From Pseudomonadota bacterium (GTDB taxonomy: Bacteria; Pseudomonadota; Alphaproteobacteria; Rhizobiales; Xanthobacteraceae): a stretch of DNA of 5,777 bases. Below the pieces are notes generated by a model that saw nothing but the letters and a program-made list of their open reading frames with translations, searched no databases and was not told where the DNA came from. Made by a program: the position numbers and the translations under genes. Position 1 is the first letter of the stretch; each line of letters begins with the position of its first letter. Location of the stretch: contig JAEZEU010000280.1 in assembly GCA_023432885.1 (NCBI GenBank), positions 1-5,777 on the forward strand, written 5' to 3'. Below, piece after piece: positions 1 through 5,442 of this stretch.

Positions 1-186
1 CAGCCAGGGCAGGTTTCTGGTCCCGCCCGCAATGCCCATCTGATCGCGCAGCGGACGCAGCACGTAGTAGCCCGCAAGCAGCGTGAAGAAATACGCGAAT
101 GACCACAGCGCCGTCGCCCTTTCGCGCGCCGTGCCGGGCACCCTACGCTGCAACCAGCCCCCGAGAGCCGCAGCGGAAGCCATCAT
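1..186 (-). CDS. N-terminus of a multi-pass MFS / nucleotide-exchange-like transporter (partial, runs off the left edge)
   Basis: Only the first 62 codons are in the window, open to base 1 in the frame starting at ATG 186-184. The translation begins MMASAAALGGWLQRRVPG. It continues with a hydrophobic, aromatic segment at about residues 26-44, then YYVLRPLRDQMG (about 40-51) and a Gly-rich stretch ending NLPWL. The aromatic first membrane helix followed by a YVLRPxRD-type motif is characteristic of a bacterial MFS group often annotated as MFS transporter or NTP/NDP-exchange-like. This is recognition from memory and the substrate is unknown. The start codon overlaps the stop of the upstream oxidoreductase gene (ATGA, with a second in-frame ATG directly after). 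Translational coupling and a shared transcript are therefore likely. No independent promoter is visible. The rest of the protein lies beyond the left edge, so neither length nor integrity can be judged. Confidence 0.72.
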   Translation of the reverse strand, partial: MMASAAALGGWLQRRVPGTARERATALWSFAYFFTLLAGYYVLRPLRDQMGIAGGTRNLPWL

Positions 187-932
187 GGTGAAAGCGACAG
201 TTTCTGCCTGAGTTCCGCCGCGCTGACATTCTGGCCGTATCCCGGCGCGCCGCGGTGGACGCGGTGCGCATCGGCCAGTTTGCCGCCCACGACCGGATCA
301 AAGCCGGCATCGCGCACCAGTTGTGCGGCGACCTGGACCGCATCCGGATCATCGCCGGCGATCGGCACCGCCAGCCTGGGAGCAGGGCGGCTCGCTTCGG
401 TCTCGAAGAGCTTGTAGGAAAGGGTGTTGAAGGCGCGCACCAGCCGCGTGCCGGGCAGGTATTTTTGTGAAGTCAATCCAATGCCGTTATGCTCGACCTC
501 GTCGGCAATGGGGCCGTCGCGGCTGGCAACGGCATTGTTGGCGTCAAGCACAATCTTGCCCGCCAGCGATTTGCCGTAGTCCTTGCCGATCTGCGGCAGC
601 GCGCCGAACGGTACTGCAATGAAGACGACGTCGCCAAACGCAATGGCCTGATCGACGGTGCCGGCCTGTGCAAGCGGACCAAGGCGGGCCACCAGGTCAT
701 GCAATTCTTCCGGATGACGCGATGAAAAGAAGACCGGATGGCCTGCCTTGATCCAGAGGCTGCCGATCGCGCCGCCGATATGGCCGGCGCCAATAACGCC
801 GATTTTCATCTCGGGACCCGCGGTCGTCTGAGCGGTTGCGGGCGCAGGCCGCAACGCCCTTTGCAGGATAAGCGATCCTGCAGCGCCCAGGAGTGCGCGA
901 CGGCCGCGATCGACTGTGAAGTGGTCGGACAT
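183..932 (-). CDS. NADP-dependent oxidoreductase, F420-oxidoreductase-like Rossmann protein with probable Tat leader
   Basis: 249 residues from the ATG at 932. A GTG two codons upstream (938) is possible but has no better ribosome site. Residues 9-34 look like a twin-arginine signal: RGRRALLGAAG, a hydrophobic core to L23, then a Pro/Ala stretch with an A-T-A site before Q35. The catalytic domain begins at about residue 42 (MKIGVIGAGHIGG), a classic GxGxxG dinucleotide-binding loop. It is followed at the end of beta-2 by SSRHPEEL, where Ser and Arg usually hold the NADP 2'-phosphate. Later FIAVPFGALP, KIVLDANNA and LVRAFNTL match the PF03807-type domain shared with F420H2:NADP reductases. That family similarity does not mean F420 is used; many such proteins act as plain NADP-dependent reductases of unknown substrate. 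An internal ATG at 809 would give a cytoplasmic 208-residue form. The gene is first in a minus-strand unit and overlaps the transporter gene by 3-4 bases. Confidence 0.82.
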   Translation of the reverse strand: MSDHFTVDRGRRALLGAAGSLILQRALRPAPATAQTTAGPEMKIGVIGAGHIGGAIGSLWIKAGHPVFFSSRHPEELHDLVARLGPLAQAGTVDQAIAFGDVVFIAVPFGALPQIGKDYGKSLAGKIVLDANNAVASRDGPIADEVEHNGIGLTSQKYLPGTRLVRAFNTLSYKLFETEASRPAPRLAVPIAGDDPDAVQVAAQLVRDAGFDPVVGGKLADAHRVHRGAPGYGQNVSAAELRQKLSLSP

Positions 933-985
933 CAGCACACCAGTCGCCGATTGCAGGACCTGTCGGATTTCTCGGACTTGTGTCG

Positions 986-1013
986 CTTACAGTACATCCA
1001 GCGATCATCACAA
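986..1013 (-). promoter_or_regulatory. Possible promoter for the minus-strand oxidoreductase/transporter unit
   Basis: On the minus strand TTGTGA (1013-1008) and TGTAAG (991-986) are separated by 16 bases, about 55 bases upstream of the ATG at 932. Each matches four of six bases of the sigma-70 consensus. A second TTGTGA lies 17 bases further upstream (1030-1025), so the region contains a direct repeat TTGTGA-N11-TTGTGA that could instead be an activator site. This is weak pattern evidence only. Confidence 0.22.
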
Positions 1014-1297
1014 CGCGGGAAACGTCACAAATTGCGGCCCGGAACCGGTGCTCGCACAGAGTTGATCTGATTGTTTCTCGTGCCGAACGGGGCCACGCAT
1101 GACATCTGCTTGCGGCATGGCACGCCGCTCTCCCCGCGGCGCCCGCTGGAGCGAAACTGGTACGGTGCCACGCTAGATCTTCGGGAACCGTCGTTGTCTC
1201 GATTTCGGCGGGCGGCTGTTCAAGAACGTGCAATAGCCTTCCAGCTTGGCGTGCGACGTTGACAAATGGTCGGCGTCGGCCGCGGTGAATGGAGGTT

Positions 1298-1310
1298 CCG
1301 GAGTATCCGG
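1298..1310. repeat. Inverted repeat CCGGA-GTA-TCCGG
   Basis: Perfect 5-base arms around a 3-base spacer. It could be a half-turn operator or chance; a GC-rich 5-base dyad is expected fairly often at this length, so weight is low. Confidence 0.3.
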
Positions 1311-1341
1311 CCGAGATGACCGCCGCGGAGATGACACCACC

Positions 1342-1362
1342 ACCTTGCATCTACCTTGCATC
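1342..1362. repeat. 11-base-period tandem repeat, ACCTTGCATC twice
   Basis: ACCTTGCATC at 1342-1351 is repeated exactly at 1353-1362 with a single T between, giving an 11-base period, close to one helical turn. That spacing would present both copies on the same face of the DNA, as for cooperative protein binding. It could equally be a replication-slippage duplication. Confidence 0.5.
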
Positions 1363-1367
1363 GCCGG

Positions 1368-1382
1368 TGAAACTTCGTTTCA
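1368..1382. promoter_or_regulatory. Inverted repeat TGAAAC-TTC-GTTTCA, possible operator
   Basis: Perfect 6-base arms around TTC. A second dyad, GTGAA-CGA-TTCAC, lies with its centre 29 bases downstream. Both have TGAA/TTCA half-sites but different internal spacing, so one shared regulator is possible but not established. No recognisable promoter elements flank it. Confidence 0.35.
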
Positions 1383-1397
1383 TGACTTGGTGTCTGT

Positions 1398-1410
1398 GTG
1401 AACGATTCAC
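1398..1410. promoter_or_regulatory. Inverted repeat GTGAA-CGA-TTCAC, possible operator
   Basis: Perfect 5-base arms around a 3-base centre, the second of two dyads 29 bases apart centre to centre, about 430 bases upstream of the TIGR03118 start. It does not fit the TGTGA-N6-TCACA CRP consensus because the spacer is too short. Confidence 0.33.
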
Positions 1411-1527
1411 GGAACACGCTCTGATGTCATTTTCTAACATGGGCAGTGTCCCTCACTTGATTTCCGACTCTGCGTTTCATTCAATTCAGATCGCGGGCAG
1501 AAGGGATCAATCAGCATGATCTCTCCG

Positions 1528-1557
1528 AGTGTGATCGCTGCTAGTGTGACCGCTGCG
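1528..1557. repeat. 15-base tandem direct repeat (AGTGTGAYCGCTGC twice)
   Basis: Two adjoining 15-base units, 1528-1542 and 1543-1557, differ at position 8 (T or C) and at the last base. If the short frame beginning at 1516 were translated, they would encode SVIAA followed by SVTAA. The multiple-of-three period is compatible with a coding origin, but no other evidence supports a gene here. Confidence 0.55.
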
Positions 1558-1572
1558 CAGTCTTCGTCAAAT

Positions 1573-1588
1573 CGAGACGTGAGTCTCG
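1573..1588. other. Small hairpin CGAGAC-GTGA-GTCTCG with a GNRA-type loop
   Basis: A perfect 6-base stem closes on GTGA, which as RNA is a GNRA tetraloop, one of the most stable loop types. There is no T-run after it, so it is not a typical intrinsic terminator. It lies about 250 bases upstream of the TIGR03118 start and would be in that gene's leader only if transcription begins further upstream, which is not shown. Confidence 0.4.
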
Positions 1589-1825
1589 TTGGACGCTGCA
1601 AGACCCCGTATCTCTGCAAAAGCAACCGCCACTTTGGAAGCTTTGAGTTGCATCCAGAAAGACTCGTATCGTTGGCCAGCCGTCGTGATGTCAGGCCAAC
1701 GTCACAAGCCGATGGTGCATTCCCTCTGGAAGCGAGAGGTGTGCCTGATCGGGAGAAGACAATCCCATCCCGCGGGCAGGCGCGATTCCGTCAGCGCCGA
1801 GTGGGCTGAAAAATCGACTATCTGC

Positions 1826-1832
1826 AGGAGGT
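1826..1832 (+). promoter_or_regulatory. Strong ribosome binding site for the TIGR03118 gene
   Basis: AGGAGGT, a full anti-16S complement, ends four bases before the ATG at 1837. It fixes that start and indicates efficient translation. No upstream in-frame start has comparable support. Confidence 0.88.
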
Positions 1833-1836
1833 AGCA

Positions 1837-2979
1837 ATGAGTGCAGACTTGTCCTCAATTCACCACGATGTCGACCACCACATTCGCCCTGGCATCCAGA
1901 AGCAGGAGACAGCCTTTGCGCAGACCAATCTGGTCTCGGATGGCTTCGTTCCCGCGATGACGACCGATCCAAATCTTGTCAACCCATGGGGTATAGCTCT
2001 CAGCGCGACCAGCCCGTTCTGGGTCTCGGACAATGGCATGGGCGTGACGACGGTCTATACCGGTGCCGGAACCAAGGTGAATGTCGGCGGGCTTGACGCA
2101 ATCACAATCGCTTCGCCTCCCGGCCAGACCTCGCCGGCCAGCCCTACCGGAGACGTGTTCAATATTGCGGGAAGCGGCTTCAACATCACTAGCGACGGCC
2201 ATACGGGAGCCTCGGTCTTCATCTTCGCAACCGAGGATGGCACCATATCCGGCTGGAATCCGAACGTGGACGCGGCCAGCTCCGTCCTGGCCGTCGATAA
2301 CTCGCAGGGCGGTGCCGGAGCCGTCTACAAGGGACTTGCGATTGCACAGACCGGGGATGGCACCTTCCTTTACGCGGCGAACTTCCGGAATGGCACCGTC
2401 GATGTCTTCAATGACGACTTCAAGCAGGTGGCAAGCTTTACCGATCACAAGCTGCCGGCCGGCTATGCACCTTTCAACGTGCAGGTTCTGGATGGCCACC
2501 TGTTCGTCACGTTCGCGCTACAGGATGCCGACAAGCACGACGACGTCGCCGGTGCCGGCAATGGTTTTGTGGACGAGTTCGACCTGCATGGGCATTTGCT
2601 GCACAGGGTGGCATCCGGGGGCGCGCTCAATTCTCCCTGGGGACTTGCGATCGCACCCTCCGGCTTCGGGCAGTTCTCCAATGATCTTCTCGTCGGGAAT
2701 TTCGGCGACGGCACGATCAATGTCTTCAATCCGAACAACGATCGCTTCCTCGGCAAGTTGGAAGACTCGAGCGGTGCCCCGATCACCATCGGTGATCTCT
2801 GGGCACTTGTTCCCGGCACTGGCAACGCCGGCAGTGATCCGAACAAGATCTACTTTACGGCAGGAGTGCAGAACGAGGCGCACGGTCTCTTTGGCAGCCT
2901 GTCGGCAATGCCGGAGTCCGATCGGTCGGCCATGTCCATGACAGGACCACATCCACAATCACATTCCCTGCATGGGTAG
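1837..2979 (+). CDS. TIGR03118 family protein, predicted beta-propeller, without signal peptide
   Basis: 380 residues. From about residue 27 to 355 the protein follows the TIGR03118 pattern as I know it: QTNLVSD (29-35), VNPWG (48-52), FWVSDNG (61-67), then FATEDGTISGWNP (130-142). LYAANF (about 177-182), GYAPFNVQ (209-216), a Q-D-A-D-K-H-D-D-V stretch (229-237), SPWGLAIAP (266-274), LLVGNFGDG (to about 292) and a C-terminal YFTAG...GLFG segment follow. Recurrent D/N-G-T-I/V-x-x-F/W-N motifs at 134-141, 185-192 and 291-298 suggest propeller blades. The biochemical role of the family is unknown. Members are usually predicted to be exported and often end in a PEP-CTERM anchor; this one has neither. 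Its first 26 residues are polar and His-rich (HH at 9-10 and 14-15), and the tail after residue 355 is hydrophilic. It lies 201 bases upstream of a type I secretion operon on the same strand, which may export it. The family call is firm; the function is not known. Confidence 0.88.
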   Translation: MSADLSSIHHDVDHHIRPGIQKQETAFAQTNLVSDGFVPAMTTDPNLVNPWGIALSATSPFWVSDNGMGVTTVYTGAGTKVNVGGLDAITIASPPGQTSPASPTGDVFNIAGSGFNITSDGHTGASVFIFATEDGTISGWNPNVDAASSVLAVDNSQGGAGAVYKGLAIAQTGDGTFLYAANFRNGTVDVFNDDFKQVASFTDHKLPAGYAPFNVQVLDGHLFVTFALQDADKHDDVAGAGNGFVDEFDLHGHLLHRVASGGALNSPWGLAIAPSGFGQFSNDLLVGNFGDGTINVFNPNNDRFLGKLEDSSGAPITIGDLWALVPGTGNAGSDPNKIYFTAGVQNEAHGLFGSLSAMPESDRSAMSMTGPHPQSHSLHG

Positions 2980-2988
2980 CAAACGTCG

Positions 2989-3010
2989 GCCGCTGCATTT
3001 TGTAAGCGGC
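2989..3010 (+). terminator. Weak hairpin just after the TIGR03118 stop
   Basis: GCCGCT (2989-2994) pairs with AGCGGC (3005-3010) across a 10-base loop, nine bases after the stop codon. The position suits a terminator, but no T-run follows and the stem is only six pairs. Read-through into the secretion genes is therefore plausible. Confidence 0.25.
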
Positions 3011-3045
3011 TGCCGCTACCGCGAACCGCGGATACCGCAACTTCG

Positions 3046-3073
3046 GAAGGGTCGATGACGCATTCGGCCCTTC
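3046..3073 (+). promoter_or_regulatory. Ten-pair hairpin in the T1SS operon leader
   Basis: Bases 3046-3055 (GAAGGGTCGA) pair with 3064-3073 (TCGGCCCTTC) over ten positions with one G-U pair, closing on an 8-base loop. It is the strongest local RNA fold I found by eye. No T-run follows it, so it is not a standard intrinsic terminator. It could be a factor-dependent attenuator, a processing or stability element between the TIGR03118 and secretion cistrons, or a protein-binding dyad. Confidence 0.45.
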
Positions 3074-3083
3074 GCCGCCGTGA

Positions 3084-3111
3084 TACGTAGCTGTACACCG
3101 TACATAACGTT
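3084..3111. promoter_or_regulatory. Cluster of small palindromes upstream of the T1SS genes
   Basis: Within 28 bases lie TACGTA (3084-3089), TGTAC-ACC-GTACA (3092-3104) and AACGTT (3106-3111). The central dyad has perfect arms. The cluster is 70-97 bases upstream of the ABC transporter start, a suitable place for an operator. I do not recognise it as a known consensus and could not place a confident -35/-10 pair beside it. Confidence 0.33.
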
Positions 3112-3166
3112 GGCGCGGCATTTCGTACTCCAGAACGTCCGGCGTGTTCGGTTCGAATGTTTCTCT

Positions 3167-3173
3167 GAGGAGG
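3167..3173 (+). promoter_or_regulatory. Ribosome binding site that decides the GTG start of the ABC transporter
   Basis: GAGGAGG ends seven bases before GTG 3181 but thirteen before the next in-frame ATG at 3187. The GTG is therefore preferred. Confidence 0.82.
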
Positions 3174-3180
3174 CGCCGTC

Positions 3181-5442
3181 GTGAACATGTCGATCGGACA
3201 GCGTCTCGGTTCGATGAGAAAGCGTTCCCAGCCTGAGTTTCCGGCTGATGCTGGCGGTGGACGCCAGACGGGCGGCGACGCGATCCATCCGCGCGCGCAG
3301 GCAGTGATGGTCGCCGCCAGATTCCACGGCGTCGAGTTGGATCCGGGCGAGGTCGTCTCGGTGGGTGCACAGGGCACGCCGTCAGCCGTGGCGCTCTGCG
3401 AGTGGGCGCAGAACGCCGGCATGTGGGCGCGAGCCGTGCGGTTGCGTTGGCGCCAGCTTGTGCGCTGCGTGGACGCTGGACCGGTGGTGCTGCTGTTCAC
3501 GGACGGTAGCGCGACCCTGATGGTGGGCGCGGACTCCGACCGCAATGCGGTTTTCCTTCGCGATCCGCGTGCCCTCGCAAGCGAGATCGCCGTCGCGGTG
3601 GACGAGTTGCGCCTAGAGCGGGTCTGGTCAGGTGAGGCTGTGCTGCTGCGCGCCCAGCGCGGGCAAATGATAACGGACGCGCCGTTCACGTTAAGCTGGC
3701 TGTCTGGTCTTGTGTTGCAGGAGAAGCGATCGCTCCGGGACATCGGGCTTGCTTCGCTGACATTGAGCTTCCTGACGATCTTCCCACCGTTGTTGGTGAT
3801 GACGGTGGTGGACAAGGTGCTGACTCACCACAGTTACTCGACTCTTTTTCTCCTCGGCGCCATCCTGGCGATCACAACCATTTATGAGGCAATTCTTGGC
3901 TATGCCCGCCGGCTGATCGTGATGGTCGTCGGCGCGCGGCTGGATACGAAGCTGAATTTGCACGTCTTCAACCGTCTGCAGCGTTTGCCGCTCGACTATT
4001 TCGAACGCCACCCGGCCGGGGAGACCATGCATAAGATCGCGCAGGTCTATAAGGTCCGCGAGTTTCTGACAGGAAAGCTGCTGGCGACGTTCCTCGATAT
4101 GATGACGCTGGCTGTGCTGCTCCCATTCCTCTTCTACCTCAATTCCTCTCTCGCCTTCGTGGTTCTCGCCTGTTCCGCCCTCATTGTTCTCGTCGTGTTG
4201 GCCTTTCTGCGTCCGCTGCAGCGCGTATTTGGGAAAGTCATGGTCGCAGAGTCGGAAAAGACTGCGGTACTGGGCGAAACTGTCTTCGGGATCAAGACAG
4301 TGAAATCCCTCGCGCTCGAGCCGCAGCGCAGGATGCTGTGGGATGCGCGCGTTGCCGAAGTTGGAAAATCGCGGCTTGCTTTCGGGAAACTGGCAAACTG
4401 GCCGCAAACGATCGTCAATCCGATCGAGCGATTCATGTCGATCGGCGTCGTACTGGTCGGTGCCTACGTCGCAATCGTCGACAAGTCGGGCTACGCTGTC
4501 GGGGCGCTTTTCGCCTTCATGATGCTCAGCATGCGCGTCGCGCAGCCGCTCGCCGGACTGGCGCGGCTAATCGAGAATTACGAGGAAGTGGGTGCCGCGA
4601 TCAGCGAGACCGCATCGGTATTGAATCGTCCGCTGGAATACGATGCGCTTTCCCGCGGACTACGCCCGCAGATCTCCGGCGCGATCGCCTTCGACGACGT
4701 AAGCTTTACATATGGCAGCACGAAAGTTCCTGCGCTTGACCGGGTCAGCTTTGCGGTGCCGGCGGGCACGATGCTGGGTATCGTCGGGCGCAGCGGGTCC
4801 GGAAAGTCGACGTTGACGCGGCTCTTGCAGGGGATCAACCGTGATCATAGCGGTTTCCTGAAGATCGATGGGAGCGACGTCCGCGAGATCAACCTGCGGC
4901 ATCTACGCCAGAGTTTTGGTGTGGTGCTCCAGGAAAACTTCCTGTTTCGCGGCTCGATTTGTGAAAACATTATCGCGGGTCGTCCCGGGCTCACGCTGAG
5001 TGACGCCGTGCGCGCGGCGCGCCTCGCCGGTGCCGAGGAATTCATTGAGCGCATGCCGAATGGCTACGAAACGCTCGTCGAGGAAGGTTCGCCGAACCTC
5101 TCGGGCGGACAGCGGCAGCGGCTAGCGATCGCACGTGCCCTGATCACCGATCCGCGCATCTTGATCCTCGATGAGGCAATGAGCGCACTCGATCCGGAAA
5201 GCGAGGCGGCGCTGAACGCCAATTTGCTGCGCATCGCGCACGGCAGGACAATGATCATTGTTTCGCATCGGCTGTCCTCCTTGGTCGATTGTGATCAGAT
5301 ACTCGTCCTGGAAAACGGTAAGGCCGTCGACATCGCGCCGCACCGTGTTCTTCTCGAACGCTGCGGCATCTACCGGCGGTTCTGGACTCAACAGAATCGT
5401 CATCTCGAGAATCAAGGACCTCGTCATGCAAAGGCGGGCTGA
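3181..5442 (+). CDS. Type I secretion ABC transporter (HlyB-type permease/ATPase) with degenerate C39-like domain
   Basis: 753 residues, close to the usual length for HlyB-type full subunits. About residues 33-155 form a C39-peptidase-like domain. The expected CGxxC-type catalytic segment reads HPRAQAVMVAARFHG (the Cys site aligns near P37), and the HFVVL segment reads as TLMVG (112-116), so catalytic Cys and His are absent. D128-P129 is kept. It should bind rather than cut substrate, like the C39-like domain of HlyB. Membrane helices lie at about 188-208, 221-241, 301-320, 324-343, 418-433 and 438-455. The nucleotide-binding domain (about 495-740) is intact: Walker A GRSGSGKST (536-544, K542), Q-loop Q584, signature LSGGQRQR (640-647), Walker B ILILDE (660-665), D-loop SALD (668-671) and H-loop H696. 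The protein should power export through an HlyD adaptor and TolC-like channel in one step. Its last 17 bases overlap the adaptor gene. Substrate unproven; the upstream TIGR03118 protein is a candidate. Confidence 0.95.
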   Translation: MNMSIGQRLGSMRKRSQPEFPADAGGGRQTGGDAIHPRAQAVMVAARFHGVELDPGEVVSVGAQGTPSAVALCEWAQNAGMWARAVRLRWRQLVRCVDAGPVVLLFTDGSATLMVGADSDRNAVFLRDPRALASEIAVAVDELRLERVWSGEAVLLRAQRGQMITDAPFTLSWLSGLVLQEKRSLRDIGLASLTLSFLTIFPPLLVMTVVDKVLTHHSYSTLFLLGAILAITTIYEAILGYARRLIVMVVGARLDTKLNLHVFNRLQRLPLDYFERHPAGETMHKIAQVYKVREFLTGKLLATFLDMMTLAVLLPFLFYLNSSLAFVVLACSALIVLVVLAFLRPLQRVFGKVMVAESEKTAVLGETVFGIKTVKSLALEPQRRMLWDARVAEVGKSRLAFGKLANWPQTIVNPIERFMSIGVVLVGAYVAIVDKSGYAVGALFAFMMLSMRVAQPLAGLARLIENYEEVGAAISETASVLNRPLEYDALSRGLRPQISGAIAFDDVSFTYGSTKVPALDRVSFAVPAGTMLGIVGRSGSGKSTLTRLLQGINRDHSGFLKIDGSDVREINLRHLRQSFGVVLQENFLFRGSICENIIAGRPGLTLSDAVRAARLAGAEEFIERMPNGYETLVEEGSPNLSGGQRQRLAIARALITDPRILILDEAMSALDPESEAALNANLLRIAHGRTMIIVSHRLSSLVDCDQILVLENGKAVDIAPHRVLLERCGIYRRFWTQQNRHLENQGPRHAKAG
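5414..5418 (+). promoter_or_regulatory. Ribosome binding site of the HlyD gene, inside the ABC gene
   Basis: AAGGA ends seven bases before ATG 5426, within the last codons of the ABC transporter gene. It supports this start and the 17-base overlap, an arrangement that couples production of the two partners. Confidence 0.65.

Larger units (their letters stand above)
933..1836. other. About 900-base divergent intergenic region with no convincing gene
   Basis: This stretch separates the minus-strand unit from the plus-strand TIGR03118 gene. All six frames hold only short open frames with Arg/Ser-rich translations, no recognisable domain, and mostly no ribosome site. The best of them, 1516-1809 plus, has an AAGGGA nine bases upstream but no recognisable sequence. 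What the region does contain is a concentration of small repeats between 1298 and 1590: perfect inverted repeats at 1298-1310, 1368-1382, 1398-1410 and 1573-1588, and tandem direct repeats at 1342-1362 and 1528-1557. It could be a long regulatory region, hold a non-coding RNA, or be the eroded remains of an older gene. No tRNA, rRNA or insertion-sequence end is visible. Confidence 0.6.

Noticed and set aside
1259..1289. TTGACA at 1259-1264 as a -35 element
   Set aside because: A perfect -35 hexamer, but no acceptable -10 lies 16-18 bases downstream and no gene follows for over 500 bases.
697..1350. 217-codon minus-strand open frame across the intergenic region and the start of the oxidoreductase gene
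   Set aside because: It overlaps the well-supported oxidoreductase in another frame, and its Arg/Ser/Pro/Cys-rich translation is typical of an antisense or shifted frame in high-GC DNA.
1411..1440. GGAAC-type ECF (EcfG-like) promoter
   Set aside because: GGAAC is present at 1411-1415, and also at 1041 and 1184, but none has the CGTT partner at the expected 16-17 base spacing.
1516..1809. 97-codon plus-strand open frame with AAGGGA nine bases upstream
   Set aside because: The Arg/Ser-rich translation has no recognisable domain, membrane segment or family resemblance. It sits in a repeat-rich non-coding stretch. Kept only as a possibility in the tandem-repeat finding.
2081..2941. 286-codon plus-strand open frame inside the TIGR03118 gene
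   Set aside because: A shifted-frame shadow, very rich in Ser, Arg and Pro, with no ribosome site. The overlapping TIGR03118 frame matches a known family along its whole length.
1837..2979. RTX-type Gly/Asp nonapeptide repeats in the TIGR03118 protein
   Set aside because: Gly-Asp-rich bits such as NFGDGT occur, but they are propeller-turn motifs spaced irregularly, not tandem GGxGxDxxx repeats.
2850..3815. 321-codon minus-strand open frame spanning the TIGR03118 end and the ABC transporter start
   Set aside because: It runs antisense to two firmly identified genes and its translation resembles no protein family.
3181..5442. Peptidase-containing bacteriocin/lantibiotic exporter
   Set aside because: The C39-like domain lacks the catalytic Cys and His, no double-Gly leader peptide gene is visible, and the following HlyD-type adaptor fits a type I protein exporter better.
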